Below the pieces are notes generated by a model that made no database searches, was not told the origin of the DNA, and saw only the letters and a program-made list of their open reading frames with translations. DNA of 64,000 bases, taken from positions 1 through 64,000 of the forward strand of contig NZ_JAKCMV010000025.1 of assembly GCF_021440515.1 (NCBI RefSeq), in the 5' to 3' direction. Shown here in pieces: positions 9,486-19,769 of the stretch. The DNA comes from Enterobacter asburiae (GTDB lineage: Bacteria > Pseudomonadota > Gammaproteobacteria > Enterobacterales > Enterobacteriaceae). Position numbers and translations under genes: made by a program. Numbering within the stretch: the first letter of the stretch is position 1; each line of letters starts with the position of its first letter.

Positions 9486-10622
9486 ATGGATTTGCTGATT
9501 ATTTTGACCTACGTGGCCTTTGCATGGGCCATCTTTAAAATATTCCGTATTCCGGTAAACCAGTGGACGCTTGCTACCGCAACCTTAGGCGGCGTATTTA
9601 TTGTCGCCGGACTTATCTTATTGATGAACTATAACCACCCTTATACGTTCACCGCGCAGAAAGCCGTTATTTCTATTCCCATTACCCCACAGGTAACCGG
9701 GGTGGTAACAGAAGTTACTGATAAAAATAACCAGCTCATTAAAAAAGGCGACGTGTTATTTAAACTGGATCCGGGTCGTTATCAGGCGCGCGTCGATCGC
9801 CTCCAGGCTGACCTCGTTACCGCTACGCATAATATCGACAATCTGAAAGCGCAGCTCTCTGAAGCGGTCGCCAATACCACGCGGGTCTCCGCGGAACGCG
9901 ACCGTTTATATAAGGATTATCAGCGCTACCTGAAAGGCAGCCAGGCGAAGGTGAATCCGTTCTCGGAAAGCGATATCGACAACGCGCGGCAGAACTACCT
10001 TGCGCAGGATGCGATGGTGAAAGGCTCGGTTGCGGAACAGACGCAGATCCAGAGCCAGCTGGACAGCATGATAAACGGCGAGCAGTCCCAGATTGCCTCG
10101 CTGCGCGCCCAGCTTGCCGAAGCCAAATACAATCTGGATCAGACCGTGGTGCGCGCCCCGAGCAATGGCTACATCACCCAGGTATTGATTCGCCCGGGAA
10201 CCTACGCCGCCGCGCTGCCGCTGCGCCCGGTGATGGTGTTTATTCCCGAGCAGAAACGCCAGATTGTCGCCCAGTTCCGCCAGAACTCATTGCTGCGCCT
10301 GAAGCCGGGCGACGAGGCCGAAGTGGTGTTTAACGCGCTGCCGGGGCAGGTCTTCTCCGGCAAGCTCACCAGCATTCTGCCGGTGGTGCCGGGCGGTTCG
10401 TATCAGGCGCAGGGGGCGTTGCAGTCCCTGACGGTGGTGCCGGGTACCGACGGGGTGCTGGGCACTATCGAGCTGGATCCGAATGCCGACGTCGATGCGC
10501 TGCCGGACGGCATTTATGCCCAGGTGGCGGTCTATTCCGACCACTTCGCCCACGTGTCGGTAATGCGTAAGGTGCTGCTGCGAATGACCAGCTGGATGCA
10601 CTACCTCTATCTCGATCACTAA
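9486..10622 (+). CDS. yibH: HlyD/EmrA-family periplasmic adaptor YibH
   Basis: This 378-residue membrane-fusion protein has an N-terminal membrane region (about residues 1-50), the split biotinyl-lipoyl domain ([27 protein letters not shown] near 64-95, and [13 protein letters not shown] near 220), an intervening alpha hairpin rich in Gln/Ala/Leu (about 98-210), and a beta-barrel C-terminal part. It starts just after the yibI stop, so the two are an operon. No transporter ATPase or outer membrane partner lies alongside, so the cargo cannot be read from context. Confidence 0.9.
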   Translation: MDLLIILTYVAFAWAIFKIFRIPVNQWTLATATLGGVFIVAGLILLMNYNHPYTFTAQKAVISIPITPQVTGVVTEVTDKNNQLIKKGDVLFKLDPGRYQARVDRLQADLVTATHNIDNLKAQLSEAVANTTRVSAERDRLYKDYQRYLKGSQAKVNPFSESDIDNARQNYLAQDAMVKGSVAEQTQIQSQLDSMINGEQSQIASLRAQLAEAKYNLDQTVVRAPSNGYITQVLIRPGTYAAALPLRPVMVFIPEQKRQIVAQFRQNSLLRLKPGDEAEVVFNALPGQVFSGKLTSILPVVPGGSYQAQGALQSLTVVPGTDGVLGTIELDPNADVDALPDGIYAQVAVYSDHFAHVSVMRKVLLRMTSWMHYLYLDH

Positions 10623-10712
10623 TTCATTCATGGCAGGAATGCGATACGCATACCTGCCTTTTTTTTCCCGGTGATCCATACTCACCTCTTTGTGGGCATT
10701 AAGGATCCGGTA

Positions 10713-11321
10713 ATGAAACTTGTTGGCAGCTTCACCAGTCCCTTTGTACGAAAAATTTCGATTCTCCTGCTGGAGAAGGGCATTGCCTTTGATTTTGTGA
10801 ATGAACAACCCTACAACGCGGAAAACGGCGTGGCGCAGTACAACCCGCTGGGGAAAGTCCCGGCGCTGGTCACCGATGACGGCGAATGCTGGTTCGACTC
10901 CCCGATCATTGCTGAGTACATCGAGCTGCTGGGCGTGGCGCCCGCCATGCTGCCCGCCGACCCGAAAGCGGCGCTGGCGATCAAGCAAATCGAAGCCCTG
11001 GCCGACGGAATTATGGACGCCGCGCTGGTCTCGGTGCGTGAACAGGCCAGACCGGCGGCGCAGCAGTCGGAAACCGAGCTGCTGCGCCAGCGTGAGAAAA
11101 TCAGCCGCAGCCTGGACATGTGCGAGCAGCTGATTAAAGACGGTAAAATTCAGAGCGATGCGGTGAATCTGGCGACGATTGCCATCGCCTGCGCGATTGG
11201 CTATCTCAACTTCCGCCGCGTTTCTCCCGGCTGGTGCGTAGAGCGCCCGCTGCTGGTGAAGCTCGCCGAAACCCTTTTCCAGCGCGAAAGCTTTGCCCGG
11301 ACGGAACCGCCTAAGGCTTGA
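10713..11321 (+). CDS. yibF: glutathione S-transferase-like protein YibF
   Basis: This 202-residue protein has a thioredoxin-fold N-terminal domain ([19 protein letters not shown], then [14 protein letters not shown] and the glutathione gamma-Glu contact [11 protein letters not shown]) and an all-helical C-terminal domain. The internal ATG at 10713 gives the E. coli YibF length; a 14-residue upstream extension is not conserved. In E. coli the Rhs element rhsA lies near this gene; here yibH and yibF are directly adjacent. The substrate is unknown. Confidence 0.93.
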   Translation: MKLVGSFTSPFVRKISILLLEKGIAFDFVNEQPYNAENGVAQYNPLGKVPALVTDDGECWFDSPIIAEYIELLGVAPAMLPADPKAALAIKQIEALADGIMDAALVSVREQARPAAQQSETELLRQREKISRSLDMCEQLIKDGKIQSDAVNLATIAIACAIGYLNFRRVSPGWCVERPLLVKLAETLFQRESFARTEPPKA

Positions 11322-11375
11322 TACGGGATATAACACTTCGCGGCGGGAGGGGGTACAATCCCTCCACATGTTAAC

Positions 11376-11399
11376 TCCCTCTCCCGTCGGGAGGGGGGA
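11376..11399. repeat. degenerate CCCTCTCCC palindrome, copy D
   Basis: CTCCCTCTCCCGTCGGGAGGGGG forms a hairpin between yibF and selA, about 25 bp before the selA ATG. It resembles the inner hairpin of the CCCTCACCC family but lacks the outer arms. A TACAAT at 11354-11359 just upstream is a plausible selA -10 box, in which case the hairpin would lie in the selA 5' leader. Confidence 0.5.
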
Positions 11400-11424
11400 A
11401 GATATTTACTCGCCAGGCGCTTTC

Positions 11425-12810
11425 ATGACTACTCATCCTTCTCTTTATACCCACATCCCCGCGACCGACCGTCTGCTGCGTGAGCCTCAGGTTCAGGCTG
11501 CTCTTTCGCAGTACGGTCATACCGCGACGGTCGAGGTGCTGCGCCAGCTTCAGCACGAAGCCCGTCGCCATATTCAGGCTGAAAATGCCTTACCTGACTG
11601 GTGCGCGGCGTGGGGGCAGGAGGTTGAGCGTCGGCTGAACGATAATGCGCAAAGCGCGCTGCGTCCGGTGCTGAACCTGACGGGCACGGTTTTGCATACC
11701 AACCTGGGCCGCGCGCAGCAGGCTGAAGAAGCGGTGACCGCCGTGGTTCAGGCCATGCGCTCCCCGGTCACGCTGGAGTACGATCTTGACGGCGCCGGGC
11801 GCGGACACCGGGATCGGGCGCTGGCGGACATTCTCTGCCGGCTGACCGGCGCGGAAGATGCCTGCATCGTAAATAACAACGCGGCGGCGGTGCTGCTGAT
11901 GCTGGCCGCCACGGCGAGCGGTAAAGAGGTGGTGGTATCGCGCGGCGAGCTGGTGGAGATTGGCGGCGCGTTTCGCATTCCGGACGTGATGCGCCAGGCG
12001 GGCTGTGAGCTGCACGAAGTCGGCACCACCAACCGCACCCACGCGAAAGACTACCGCGCAGCGGTGAATGAAAACACCGCGCTGCTGATGAAGGTTCATA
12101 CCAGCAACTACCAGATTGAGGGCTTCACCAAAACGGTGGAAGAGGCTGAACTGGCGGAGATAGGCCGCGAGCTGAACGTCCCGGTGATTGCCGATCTGGG
12201 CAGCGGTTCGCTGGTGGACCTGAGCCAGTATGGTCTGCCGAAAGAGCCGATGCCGCAGGAGATGATTGCGGCGGGCGTCAGCCTGGTGAGTTTTTCCGGC
12301 GACAAGCTGCTGGGCGGGCCGCAGGCGGGGATTATCGTCGGCAAGCGCGAGCTGATCGCCATGCTTCAGCAGCATCCGCTCAAGCGCGCGCTGCGCGCGG
12401 ACAAAATGACGCTCTCGGCGCTGGAGGCCACGCTTCGGCTCTACCTGCACCCGGAGAAGCTGGCCGAGCGCCTGCCGACGCTGCGTATGCTGGCGCGCGA
12501 TGCCGCGTCGATCCGCGCTCAGGGCGAACTGCTGCTGCCGCAGGTGGCCCCGCACTTCCCCGATTTTGACGTGCGCGTAGAGGCGTGCCAGTCGCAGATC
12601 GGCAGCGGCTCTTTGCCGGTCGACAGGCTGCCCAGCGAAGCGCTGACCTTTACCCCGCGCGACGGGCGCGGCAGCCAGCTTGAGGCGCTCTCCTCACGGC
12701 TACGCGCCTTACCCGTGCCGGTAATCGGACGAATTTACGACGGCCGTATGTGGCTGGATCTACGCTGCCTTGAAGATGAAGCGCAGTTTCTGGAGATGAT
12801 GTCGAAATGA
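11425..12810 (+). CDS. selA: L-seryl-tRNA(Sec) selenium transferase
   Basis: SelA is the PLP enzyme that converts seryl-tRNA(Sec) to selenocysteyl-tRNA(Sec) with selenophosphate; it works as a homodecamer. I start at [20 protein letters not shown] (461 residues; E. coli 463) and reject the 44-residue upstream extension, which translates the intergenic palindrome. The PLP lysine is residue 294 in [14 protein letters not shown], and HTNLGRA and the Ala-rich NNNAAAVLL motifs are present. Its stop overlaps the selB start (ATGA). Together with SelB this implies selenoproteins such as formate dehydrogenases elsewhere in the genome. Confidence 0.97.
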   Translation: MTTHPSLYTHIPATDRLLREPQVQAALSQYGHTATVEVLRQLQHEARRHIQAENALPDWCAAWGQEVERRLNDNAQSALRPVLNLTGTVLHTNLGRAQQAEEAVTAVVQAMRSPVTLEYDLDGAGRGHRDRALADILCRLTGAEDACIVNNNAAAVLLMLAATASGKEVVVSRGELVEIGGAFRIPDVMRQAGCELHEVGTTNRTHAKDYRAAVNENTALLMKVHTSNYQIEGFTKTVEEAELAEIGRELNVPVIADLGSGSLVDLSQYGLPKEPMPQEMIAAGVSLVSFSGDKLLGGPQAGIIVGKRELIAMLQQHPLKRALRADKMTLSALEATLRLYLHPEKLAERLPTLRMLARDAASIRAQGELLLPQVAPHFPDFDVRVEACQSQIGSGSLPVDRLPSEALTFTPRDGRGSQLEALSSRLRALPVPVIGRIYDGRMWLDLRCLEDEAQFLEMMSK

Positions 12811-14645
12811 TTATTGCCACCGCCGGTCACGTTGACCACGGTAAAACCACGCTGTTGCAGGCGATTACCGGCGTAAACGCCGACCGCCTGCCGGAAGAGA
12901 AAAAACGCGGCATGACCATCGATCTGGGTTATGCCTACTGGCCGCAGCCCGATGGCCGCGTGCTGGGCTTTATCGACGTGCCCGGCCACGAGAAGTTTCT
13001 TTCTAACATGCTGGCGGGCGTGGGCGGTATCGACCATGCGCTGCTGGTGGTAGCCTGCGATGACGGCGTGATGGCGCAGACCCGCGAGCATCTGGCGATC
13101 CTGCAACTGACGGGCAACCCGCAGCTGACGGTGGCGCTGACCAAAGCCGATCGCGTGGATGAATCGCGCGTTGAGGCCGTGCGCGAAGAAGTCCAGGCCA
13201 CCCTTCGGGAGTATGGATTTGCGGATGCGCCGCTGTTTGTGACGGTGGCGACGCAGGGGACGGGCATTGACGCCCTGCGTGAGCACCTGCAAACGCTCGG
13301 TTCCCGCGAGCAGGCCAGCCATCACCGTTTTCGTCTGGCGCTCGACCGCGCCTTCACCGTGAAAGGGGCGGGGCTGGTGGTCACCGGGACGGCGCTCAGC
13401 GGCGAAGTCAGCGTGGGCGATACGCTGTGGCTGACGGGCGTAAACAAGCCGATGCGCGTGCGTGCGCTTCACGCGCAAAATCAGCCGGTTGAACAGGCGC
13501 ACGCCGGGCAGCGTATTGCGCTGAACATTGTCGGTGATGCTGAAAAAGAGCAGCTCAAGCGCGGCGACTGGCTGGTCTCTGACGCGCCGCCCGAGCCGTC
13601 GGAGCGCGTCATTGTTTCTCTGCAAACCCATACGCCGCTGACCCAGTGGCAGCCGCTGCACATTCACCACGCCGCGAGCCACGTCACCGGGCGCGTGTCG
13701 CTGCTGGAAGGCTCCCTCGCGGAGCTGGTGCTGGACGCCCCGCTGTGGCTTGCTGACAACGATCGGCTGGTGCTGCGGGATATCTCTGCCAGAACGACCC
13801 TTGCCGGGGCGCGGGTGGTCACCCTGAATCCGCCGCGTCGCGGCAAACGTAAACCGGAATACCTGCAATGGCTGGCGGCGCTGGCCGACGCGGGCGATGA
13901 CGCTGCGGCGCTGGCGGTGCATCTCAATCGCGGCGCGGTGGATCTGACCGACTTCGCGTGGGCGCGCCAGCTGAGCGGCGAAGGGCTGCGGCAGCTAACG
14001 CAGGAGCCGGGATTCATCCAGGCCGGTGACAGCCTGCTGAACGCGAAGGTTGCCGCAGGCTGGCAGCGTAAGGTGTTGAGCACGCTGGCGACCTATCACG
14101 AGCAGCATCAGGACGAACCGGGGCCGGGGCGCGAGCGCCTGCGGCGCATGGCGCTGCCGATGGAGGACGAGGCGCTGGTGCTGCTGTTGATTGAGAACAT
14201 GCGCGACAGCGGGGCGATCAAAAGCCACCACGGCTGGCTGCATCTGCCGGATCACAAAGCGGGCTTTAGTGCCGAACAGGAGGCGATATGGCAAAAAGCC
14301 GAGCCGCTGTTCGGGGATGAACCCTGGTGGGTGCGCGATCTGGCGCGGGAAACGGGCACGGATGAACATACCATGCGGCAGGTGCTGCGCCATGCGGCAC
14401 AGCAGGGGCTGATTGTGGCGATCGTCAAAGATCGTTATTACCGTAACGATCGCATCGTGGCCTTTGCGAATATGATCCGCGAGCTGGATCGGGAGCGAGG
14501 CTCCACCTGCGCCGCCGATTTCCGCGACCGGCTAAACGTCGGGCGCAAGCTGGCGATCCAGATCCTGGAATACTTCAACCGTATCGGGTTTACGCGCCGC
14601 CGGGGCAATGACCACGTGCTGCGCGACGCGCATCTGTTCCCGTAA
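12807..14645 (+). CDS. selB: selenocysteine-specific elongation factor
   Basis: SelB is a GTPase that brings Sec-tRNA to UGA codons next to a SECIS hairpin. The 612-residue protein begins with the G1 motif GHVDHGKT (residues 7-14), then DVPGHEKF (G3) and TKADR (G4, NKxD-type). EF-Tu-like beta-barrel domains follow. The C-terminal winged helices that bind SECIS RNA end in [23 protein letters not shown]. Length is two less than E. coli SelB. It is coupled to selA by a 4-bp overlap. Confidence 0.98.
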   Translation: MIIATAGHVDHGKTTLLQAITGVNADRLPEEKKRGMTIDLGYAYWPQPDGRVLGFIDVPGHEKFLSNMLAGVGGIDHALLVVACDDGVMAQTREHLAILQLTGNPQLTVALTKADRVDESRVEAVREEVQATLREYGFADAPLFVTVATQGTGIDALREHLQTLGSREQASHHRFRLALDRAFTVKGAGLVVTGTALSGEVSVGDTLWLTGVNKPMRVRALHAQNQPVEQAHAGQRIALNIVGDAEKEQLKRGDWLVSDAPPEPSERVIVSLQTHTPLTQWQPLHIHHAASHVTGRVSLLEGSLAELVLDAPLWLADNDRLVLRDISARTTLAGARVVTLNPPRRGKRKPEYLQWLAALADAGDDAAALAVHLNRGAVDLTDFAWARQLSGEGLRQLTQEPGFIQAGDSLLNAKVAAGWQRKVLSTLATYHEQHQDEPGPGRERLRRMALPMEDEALVLLLIENMRDSGAIKSHHGWLHLPDHKAGFSAEQEAIWQKAEPLFGDEPWWVRDLARETGTDEHTMRQVLRHAAQQGLIVAIVKDRYYRNDRIVAFANMIRELDRERGSTCAADFRDRLNVGRKLAIQILEYFNRIGFTRRRGNDHVLRDAHLFP

Positions 14646-14648
14646 GCG

Positions 14649-15533
14649 TTAACGGCTGCGCGCGAGCTTCTGTTTAGCCAGCCAGACCGCGCCCAGCCTG
14701 CCCGCCTGGTTTCCCAGCTCGCAGGGGCGGATCGGCACTTTCAGCGCGTCCCACTCCTCGAACCGCTCCAGATACTTATCGAGCAGGCGATAAATTTTCT
14801 CCTGCTCGCTAATGCCGCCGCCAATCAGCACCGCCTGAGGGTCGAACATTGAGATAACGCTGTAAACGCCGCGCGCCAGAAAATGCGCCCACTCTTCAAT
14901 GGCTTCGCGCAGGTGTACGTCGCTTTCCATGCGTTTGAACAGCTCCTCGCCGTGGGGCATCTCGTCTTCAGATAGCTGCAACGCCCGGCTACAGGCCTTC
15001 ATCAGGCCGCTGGCAGAAGCGACCTCGTGCATCGGCTCGCCGTTGCTTCCCACCGGGAGCACGCCAAACTCGCCCGCCCGGTAGTGCGAGCCGCGATAGA
15101 GATCCCCTTCCATCACGATCCCGCCGCCAATGCCCGTGCCGATTGTCATGCAGACGAAATTTTTATAGTCCTTGCCCGCACCCTGCCAGCGCTCGCCAAG
15201 CGCCGCGCAGTTCGCGTCGTTTTCCGCCGTGACGGGCAGGTCGGTTAATTCACCAAACAGGGCGCACAGATTTTCGCCGTCCAGATAGTCGAGCGCGCCC
15301 GCTTTGGCGGCTTTGCCGGTGTGGTGATTGATGTGGCCGGGAAAACTGACGCCGATGGCGACGATCTCATGCGCTTTTCGGTACGCCTCGACGACCTTTT
15401 TCCATCGGGCTTTGAACGCCTCTTCGTTGTCGGGCGTGTCGTATTCGTCCGACGCTATTTCGTTGCCGTTTTCATCAATTACGCCGTGTTTGATGTGCGT
15501 TCCACCCACATCAAAGCCGATAAATAGCTGCAT
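14649..15533 (-). CDS. ROK-family sugar kinase (BglK-like)
   Basis: This 294-residue ASKHA-fold kinase has phosphate-1 motif FDVGGTHIKHG at the N-terminus, phosphate-2 motif TIGTGIGGGIV mid-protein, and adenosine motif AVLIGGGIS. The start at 15533 is preceded by AGGA at good spacing; an upstream extension of 43 residues is possible but unsupported. The zinc-binding CxCGxxGC signature of most ROK glucokinases and fructokinases is absent: that segment reads HYRAGEFGVLPVGSNGEPM. This resembles beta-glucoside kinases such as Klebsiella BglK, but the substrate is not proven. It occupies the place between selB and aldB where E. coli K-12 has the alcohol dehydrogenase yiaY. Confidence 0.8.
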   Translation of the reverse strand: MQLFIGFDVGGTHIKHGVIDENGNEIASDEYDTPDNEEAFKARWKKVVEAYRKAHEIVAIGVSFPGHINHHTGKAAKAGALDYLDGENLCALFGELTDLPVTAENDANCAALGERWQGAGKDYKNFVCMTIGTGIGGGIVMEGDLYRGSHYRAGEFGVLPVGSNGEPMHEVASASGLMKACSRALQLSEDEMPHGEELFKRMESDVHLREAIEEWAHFLARGVYSVISMFDPQAVLIGGGISEQEKIYRLLDKYLERFEEWDALKVPIRPCELGNQAGRLGAVWLAKQKLARSR

Positions 15534-15698
15534 CGCATCGTTCCTCATGAGATCTGTCGCTGTTAAGTATGGCTCAGCGGCAGAAACGAAACGTAAAGTA
15601 CGGTAATCCGTGATACGGCTCGTAAACCCGTCACCGTCTGGCGAGAAAATCACCCGTCGCAACTACCCTTGATGTACACCAACAGCAAGGAGAAGGTC

Positions 15699-17237
15699 AT
15701 GACAAACAATCCTCCGTCATCGCGCGTTCAGCCGGGCGAGTATGGTTTTCCTCTCAAGCTAAAACCCCGCTACGACAACTTTATCGGCGGCGACTGGGTT
15801 GCCCCGGCCGACGGCGAGTACTATACGAACCTGACGCCGGTCACCGGCCAGCCGCTGTGCGACATCGCCAGTTCCGGCAAGCGGGATATCGACCTGGCGC
15901 TGGATGCGGCGCACAAGATTAAGGACACATGGGGGCAGACCTCCGTGCAGGATCGGGCCGCCATTTTGTTTAAAATCGCCGACCGCATGGAGCAGAATCT
16001 GGAGCTGCTGGCGACGGCGGAGACCTGGGATAACGGCAAGCCGATCCGCGAAACGATGGCGGCGGACGTGCCGCTGGCGATCGACCACTTCCGCTATTTT
16101 GCCTCCTGTATTCGTGCGCAGGAGGGCGGGATCAGCGAAGTGGATAAAGATACGGTCGCCTACCATTTCCACGAGCCGCTGGGCGTGGTCGGGCAAATTA
16201 TCCCGTGGAACTTCCCGCTGCTGATGGCGAGCTGGAAAATGGCCCCCGCGCTGGCGGCGGGCAACTGCGTGGTGCTCAAGCCCGCGCGCTTAACGCCGCT
16301 GTCGGTGCTGCTGCTGATGGAGGTGATTGGCTACCTGCTGCCACCGGGCGTGATCAACGTGGTGAACGGGGCCGGGGGCGAAATTGGGGAATATCTGGCG
16401 ACCTCAAAACGCATCGCCAAAGTGGCCTTTACCGGCTCAACCGAAGTGGGTCAGCAAATCATGCAGTACGCGACCCAGAACATTATTCCGGTCACGCTGG
16501 AGCTGGGCGGTAAATCGCCGAACATTTTCTTTGCCGACGTGATGGATGAAGAAGATGCCTTCTTCGACAAGGCGCTGGAAGGGTTTGCGCTGTTTGCCTT
16601 CAACCAGGGCGAAGTCTGCACCTGCCCGAGTCGGGCGCTGGTGCAGGAGTCTATTTATGAGCGCTTTATGGAGCGGGCGATCCGCCGGGTGGAGTCGATT
16701 CGCAGCGGCAATCCGCTGGACAGCGTGACGCAGATGGGCGCGCAGGTGTCGCACGGGCAGCTTGAAACTATCCTCAACTACATCGACATCGGCAAGAAAG
16801 AGGGGGCAGAAATCCTCACCGGCGGGCGCCGCAGGTCGCTGGGCGGCGATCTGAACGAGGGCTATTATCTGGAGCCCACCATTCTTTCCGGCAAGAACAG
16901 CATGCGCGTCTTCCAGGAGGAAATTTTTGGCCCGGTGCTGGCGGTGACGACCTTCAAAACGATGGACGAGGCGCTGGCGCTGGCGAACGATACCCAGTAT
17001 GGCCTGGGAGCGGGCGTCTGGAGCCGTAACGGGAACCTGGCCTATAAGATGGGACGTGGCATTCAGGCCGGGCGCGTGTGGACGAACTGCTATCACGCCT
17101 ATCCGGCCCACGCCGCGTTTGGCGGTTACAAACAGTCAGGGATTGGGCGCGAAACCCACAAGATGATGCTGGAACATTACCAGCAGACCAAGTGCCTGCT
17201 GGTGAGCTACTCCGATAAGCCGTTAGGACTGTTTTAA
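15699..17237 (+). CDS. aldB: aldehyde dehydrogenase B
   Basis: This NADP-dependent aldehyde dehydrogenase oxidises acetaldehyde and similar small aldehydes; in E. coli it is a stationary-phase (RpoS, CRP, Fis) gene. The 512 residues start at [17 protein letters not shown], preceded by AAGGAGAAGG. Motifs include [10 protein letters not shown] (cofactor), [13 protein letters not shown] (catalytic Glu) and [13 protein letters not shown] (catalytic Cys). It is nearly identical in pattern and length to E. coli AldB. Its 3' end overlaps the convergent LysR gene by 4 bp. Confidence 0.97.
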   Translation: MTNNPPSSRVQPGEYGFPLKLKPRYDNFIGGDWVAPADGEYYTNLTPVTGQPLCDIASSGKRDIDLALDAAHKIKDTWGQTSVQDRAAILFKIADRMEQNLELLATAETWDNGKPIRETMAADVPLAIDHFRYFASCIRAQEGGISEVDKDTVAYHFHEPLGVVGQIIPWNFPLLMASWKMAPALAAGNCVVLKPARLTPLSVLLLMEVIGYLLPPGVINVVNGAGGEIGEYLATSKRIAKVAFTGSTEVGQQIMQYATQNIIPVTLELGGKSPNIFFADVMDEEDAFFDKALEGFALFAFNQGEVCTCPSRALVQESIYERFMERAIRRVESIRSGNPLDSVTQMGAQVSHGQLETILNYIDIGKKEGAEILTGGRRRSLGGDLNEGYYLEPTILSGKNSMRVFQEEIFGPVLAVTTFKTMDEALALANDTQYGLGAGVWSRNGNLAYKMGRGIQAGRVWTNCYHAYPAHAAFGGYKQSGIGRETHKMMLEHYQQTKCLLVSYSDKPLGLF

Positions 17238-18199
17238 CGGCCCTGCCCGGGCCGTCTTTTGGCGGCCTGAGCAATATTCTGCCGCAGGCAGTTGAGCACG
17301 CTGTCCAGGACGTACTGCACCCGCCAGGGCTGATAGTCGCGTTTGCGGAATATGGCGGTGAGATCGAGCCACCACTCTTCCTGATGCGTAAAGCAGGGCA
17401 CCAGCATTCCCTGAATTAACTCTTTTTGCAGGCTCTCTTTTGGCGCAAACACAATGCCGAGGTTATTTCTTGCCAGCTCCAGCGCGGTCTGGGTGTTATC
17501 GCAAATATAATTTCCCGTAACTTTATAATCGCGAATTTCCTCCGTGCCATGCACCCGGAAACGCCAGATGTTGGCGTCGTCTACCAGCATTGAGTCTATT
17601 AAAATACAGGAGTGATGGATTAACTCGTCAGGGCTGCTGAGGGGGTGTTTTTCTAAATATTCTTTCGTCGCAAATGCCGTTACTGAATATTTTGTTAATA
17701 CGCTGGCGACTAAATTTTCATCTTTGGGCTGCGCATAGGTTAATAAAATATCGCAGTCGTCAGGAAAAGTAACGCCTTCGGCAAATTCGTTGCTGTCGAG
17801 ATTATAGGTTTTAAGCGACAGGCGAATATCGCCAGGCTCTTCAATTTTATGAATAACGTGGCGCGCCAGGTAGGTGACAATACCCGTTGGGGCGTAGATC
17901 GTGACTTTTCCTCGCTTTTCATGCTTATAGTCAGCAATGAAATTAATCAGCTGGCTATTCTTATCCAGCGAAGCATTCACGTAGGGAAGTAATGCCTCAC
18001 CGAATTGGGTGAGGGCGAGCTGGCGCGTGGTTCGCTCAAACACTTTCAGCCCAACCCGCGTTTCAAAATCAGATAAATATTTACTGACGTTGGCCTGCGC
18101 CATGCCTAATAGCGCAGCAGCGTCGCCAATACTTCGCGTGGCGGCGATGACGGAAATAATCTTCAACTCGCGTGGTTTTAAATGCAGGTTATTCATCAT
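17234..18199 (-). CDS. yiaU: LysR-family regulator, YiaU-like
   Basis: This 321-residue LysR protein has an N-terminal winged helix (about residues 5-65, with [20 protein letters not shown] as the recognition region) and a periplasmic-binding-protein-like effector domain. It is divergent from the OmpV-type porin-like gene 118 bp away, the same pairing as E. coli yiaU-yiaT, so regulation of that neighbour is the natural inference. The effector is unknown. Codon choice in the middle is AT-richer than in its neighbours, as is common for LysR genes. Confidence 0.8.
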   Translation of the reverse strand: MMNNLHLKPRELKIISVIAATRSIGDAAALLGMAQANVSKYLSDFETRVGLKVFERTTRQLALTQFGEALLPYVNASLDKNSQLINFIADYKHEKRGKVTIYAPTGIVTYLARHVIHKIEEPGDIRLSLKTYNLDSNEFAEGVTFPDDCDILLTYAQPKDENLVASVLTKYSVTAFATKEYLEKHPLSSPDELIHHSCILIDSMLVDDANIWRFRVHGTEEIRDYKVTGNYICDNTQTALELARNNLGIVFAPKESLQKELIQGMLVPCFTHQEEWWLDLTAIFRKRDYQPWRVQYVLDSVLNCLRQNIAQAAKRRPGQGR

Positions 18200-18316
18200 T
18201 CGCGCCCATCTATATGATTTTATATATAATATTATATAAACTGCTTCGTTGCATGGGTAAATTTGTAACCATTATTATGCGCCTCGCTTGTTTGGCGTAT
18301 AAATGGATTGCATGGA

Positions 18317-19057
18317 ATGACTATTAATAAGAATTTACTTATCGCTGTCACATTATTTGCATCATCATCCGCAATGGCCGGGAGTTTCTCACTGGGGGCG
18401 GGTGCAGTATTTAATGAATCGCCATACAAAGGGTATAACGAAAATACTACTGCCGTGCCGTTGGTCAGCTACGAAGGCGATAATTTTTACATTCGTCAGA
18501 CCACGGGAGGATGGATCCTGTGGAAAGATGCCAAAAATGAGCTGAGCCTGACCGCCTCCTGGATGCCGCTGCATTTTGACCCGGATGATAATGACGATCG
18601 TCAGATGAAGCATCTCGACGAGCGTAAAGCGTCTGCCTTCCTGGGCGGTGCGTACTATCGCCACGAAAGCTGGGGTAGCCTGAAGTTTGCGCTTTCCGGC
18701 GACGCGATGGACGAAAGCGGCGGTATGCTCGGCGAAATCGCCTGGTTCCGTCCGATCCGCATGGAGCGCCTGACCCTGACGCCGACCCTGGGCGTGCTAT
18801 ACAGCGACGAAAGCTACAACAACTACTACTACGGCATTTCCGGCAGCGAGTCTCGCCGCACCGGTCTGGATAAATACTCCGCGGGCGACAGCTGGACGCC
18901 GTACGTCGGCCTTGCGGCGAAATATCAGCTGACGCAAAACCTGTTCCTCAACGCCAGCGCAGTCTACACCGTCCTGCCGGACGACGTGAAGAACAGCCCG
19001 ATGATCGACCGCGACGACAGCTTCGCGCTGATGACGGGCGTCAGCTGGCGTTTCTGA
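18317..19057 (+). CDS. yiaT: MipA/OmpV-family outer membrane protein YiaT
   Basis: This 246-residue precursor has a signal peptide (MTINKNLLIAVTLFASSSAMA) and a beta-barrel protein with alternating aromatic strands ending in Phe (GVSWRF). It matches E. coli YiaT in length, in YNENTTAVPLVSYEGD, and in the PMIDRDDSFALMTGVSWRF terminus. An ATG three codons upstream is also possible. MipA itself scaffolds murein enzymes, but OmpV-like members may be porins, so function here is open. It is transcribed away from yiaU. Confidence 0.88.
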   Translation: MTINKNLLIAVTLFASSSAMAGSFSLGAGAVFNESPYKGYNENTTAVPLVSYEGDNFYIRQTTGGWILWKDAKNELSLTASWMPLHFDPDDNDDRQMKHLDERKASAFLGGAYYRHESWGSLKFALSGDAMDESGGMLGEIAWFRPIRMERLTLTPTLGVLYSDESYNNYYYGISGSESRRTGLDKYSAGDSWTPYVGLAAKYQLTQNLFLNASAVYTVLPDDVKNSPMIDRDDSFALMTGVSWRF

Positions 19058-19097
19058 TGGATAAAAACTGTCCCCACGGAAGGGGGCAGCCTTCTTT

Positions 19098-19131
19098 TGC
19101 CGGGTGGCGGCGCTGCCTTACCCGGCCTGGT
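19098..19131. repeat. REP-type palindrome downstream of yiaT
   Basis: GCCGGGTGGCGGCGCTGCCTTACCCGGCC forms the typical REP stem-loop seen also at 31.1 and 32.6 kb. The rest of the 246-bp yiaT-ysaA gap shows no credible gene. Confidence 0.7.
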
Positions 19132-19303
19132 TATCTGCTAGTGCATATCCCCGGTAAAACCCATCTTCGCGTTACGCTTCAGGCAAACCGCCAGACAGGG
19201 CGGCAATTCACACAAATCGTGCGGGTTTCCCGTGTCCGATCAAAGCGCTCGTGCGCACCTCTCTGGCACTCTGCCTTTTTCAACACGCGGGCGGGGTGAA
19301 GGG

Positions 19304-19762
19304 ATGAACCGATTTATTATTGCTGATTCGGCGAAGTGTATTGGCTGTCGTACCTGCGAAGCGGCCTGCGCGGTGTCGCATCAGGAAAATCAGGACCGTA
19401 CCGGCGGGTTTTCATCGCGCATCAAGGTGATGAAAGGCGGGGCATATACTACGGCGGTAGCCTGCCACCAGTGTGAAGATGCGCCCTGCGCGAATGTCTG
19501 CCCCACGCAGGCCATTCGTCAGCAGTCTGGCGTCTGGCGGGTGGAGCAGGCGCGCTGTATCGGCTGTAAAAGCTGTATGGTGGCGTGCCCGTTTGGGGCG
19601 ATGCAGGTGGCGATGGTTGCGCAGCGCGCGCAGGCGCTAAAATGTGATTTATGCTCGCACCGCGAGGAGGGGCCGGCCTGCGTTGCCGCCTGCCCGACCC
19701 ATGCGCTGAGCTGTGTCGATCCCGCAAGATTGCGCAGCGAACGTCTGCGAAATCTGGCGTAA
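19304..19762 (+). CDS. ysaA: 4Fe-4S ferredoxin-type electron-transfer protein YsaA
   Basis: This 152-residue HydN/HycB-like protein is predicted to carry four [4Fe-4S] clusters. Cysteine groups are CIGCRTCEAAC (residues 12-22), CHQCEDAPCANVCP, CIGCKSCMVACP and CDLCSHREEGPACVAACP. The start MNRFIIADSAKCIGC is preceded by GGGTGAAGGG; an in-frame 24-residue extension is unlikely. The E. coli orthologue lies at the same place beside avtA but its redox partner is unknown. There is no oxidoreductase subunit adjacent. Confidence 0.9.
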   Translation: MNRFIIADSAKCIGCRTCEAACAVSHQENQDRTGGFSSRIKVMKGGAYTTAVACHQCEDAPCANVCPTQAIRQQSGVWRVEQARCIGCKSCMVACPFGAMQVAMVAQRAQALKCDLCSHREEGPACVAACPTHALSCVDPARLRSERLRNLA

Positions 19763-19769
19763 TGTCCGC

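Noticed and set aside
12735..13922. A 395-codon frame antisense to selB
   Set aside because: High-GC antisense shadow with no recognisable domain; selB is intact.
19057..19299. An 80-codon frame between yiaT and ysaA
   Set aside because: It translates a REP palindrome and lacks a ribosome site; judged non-coding.
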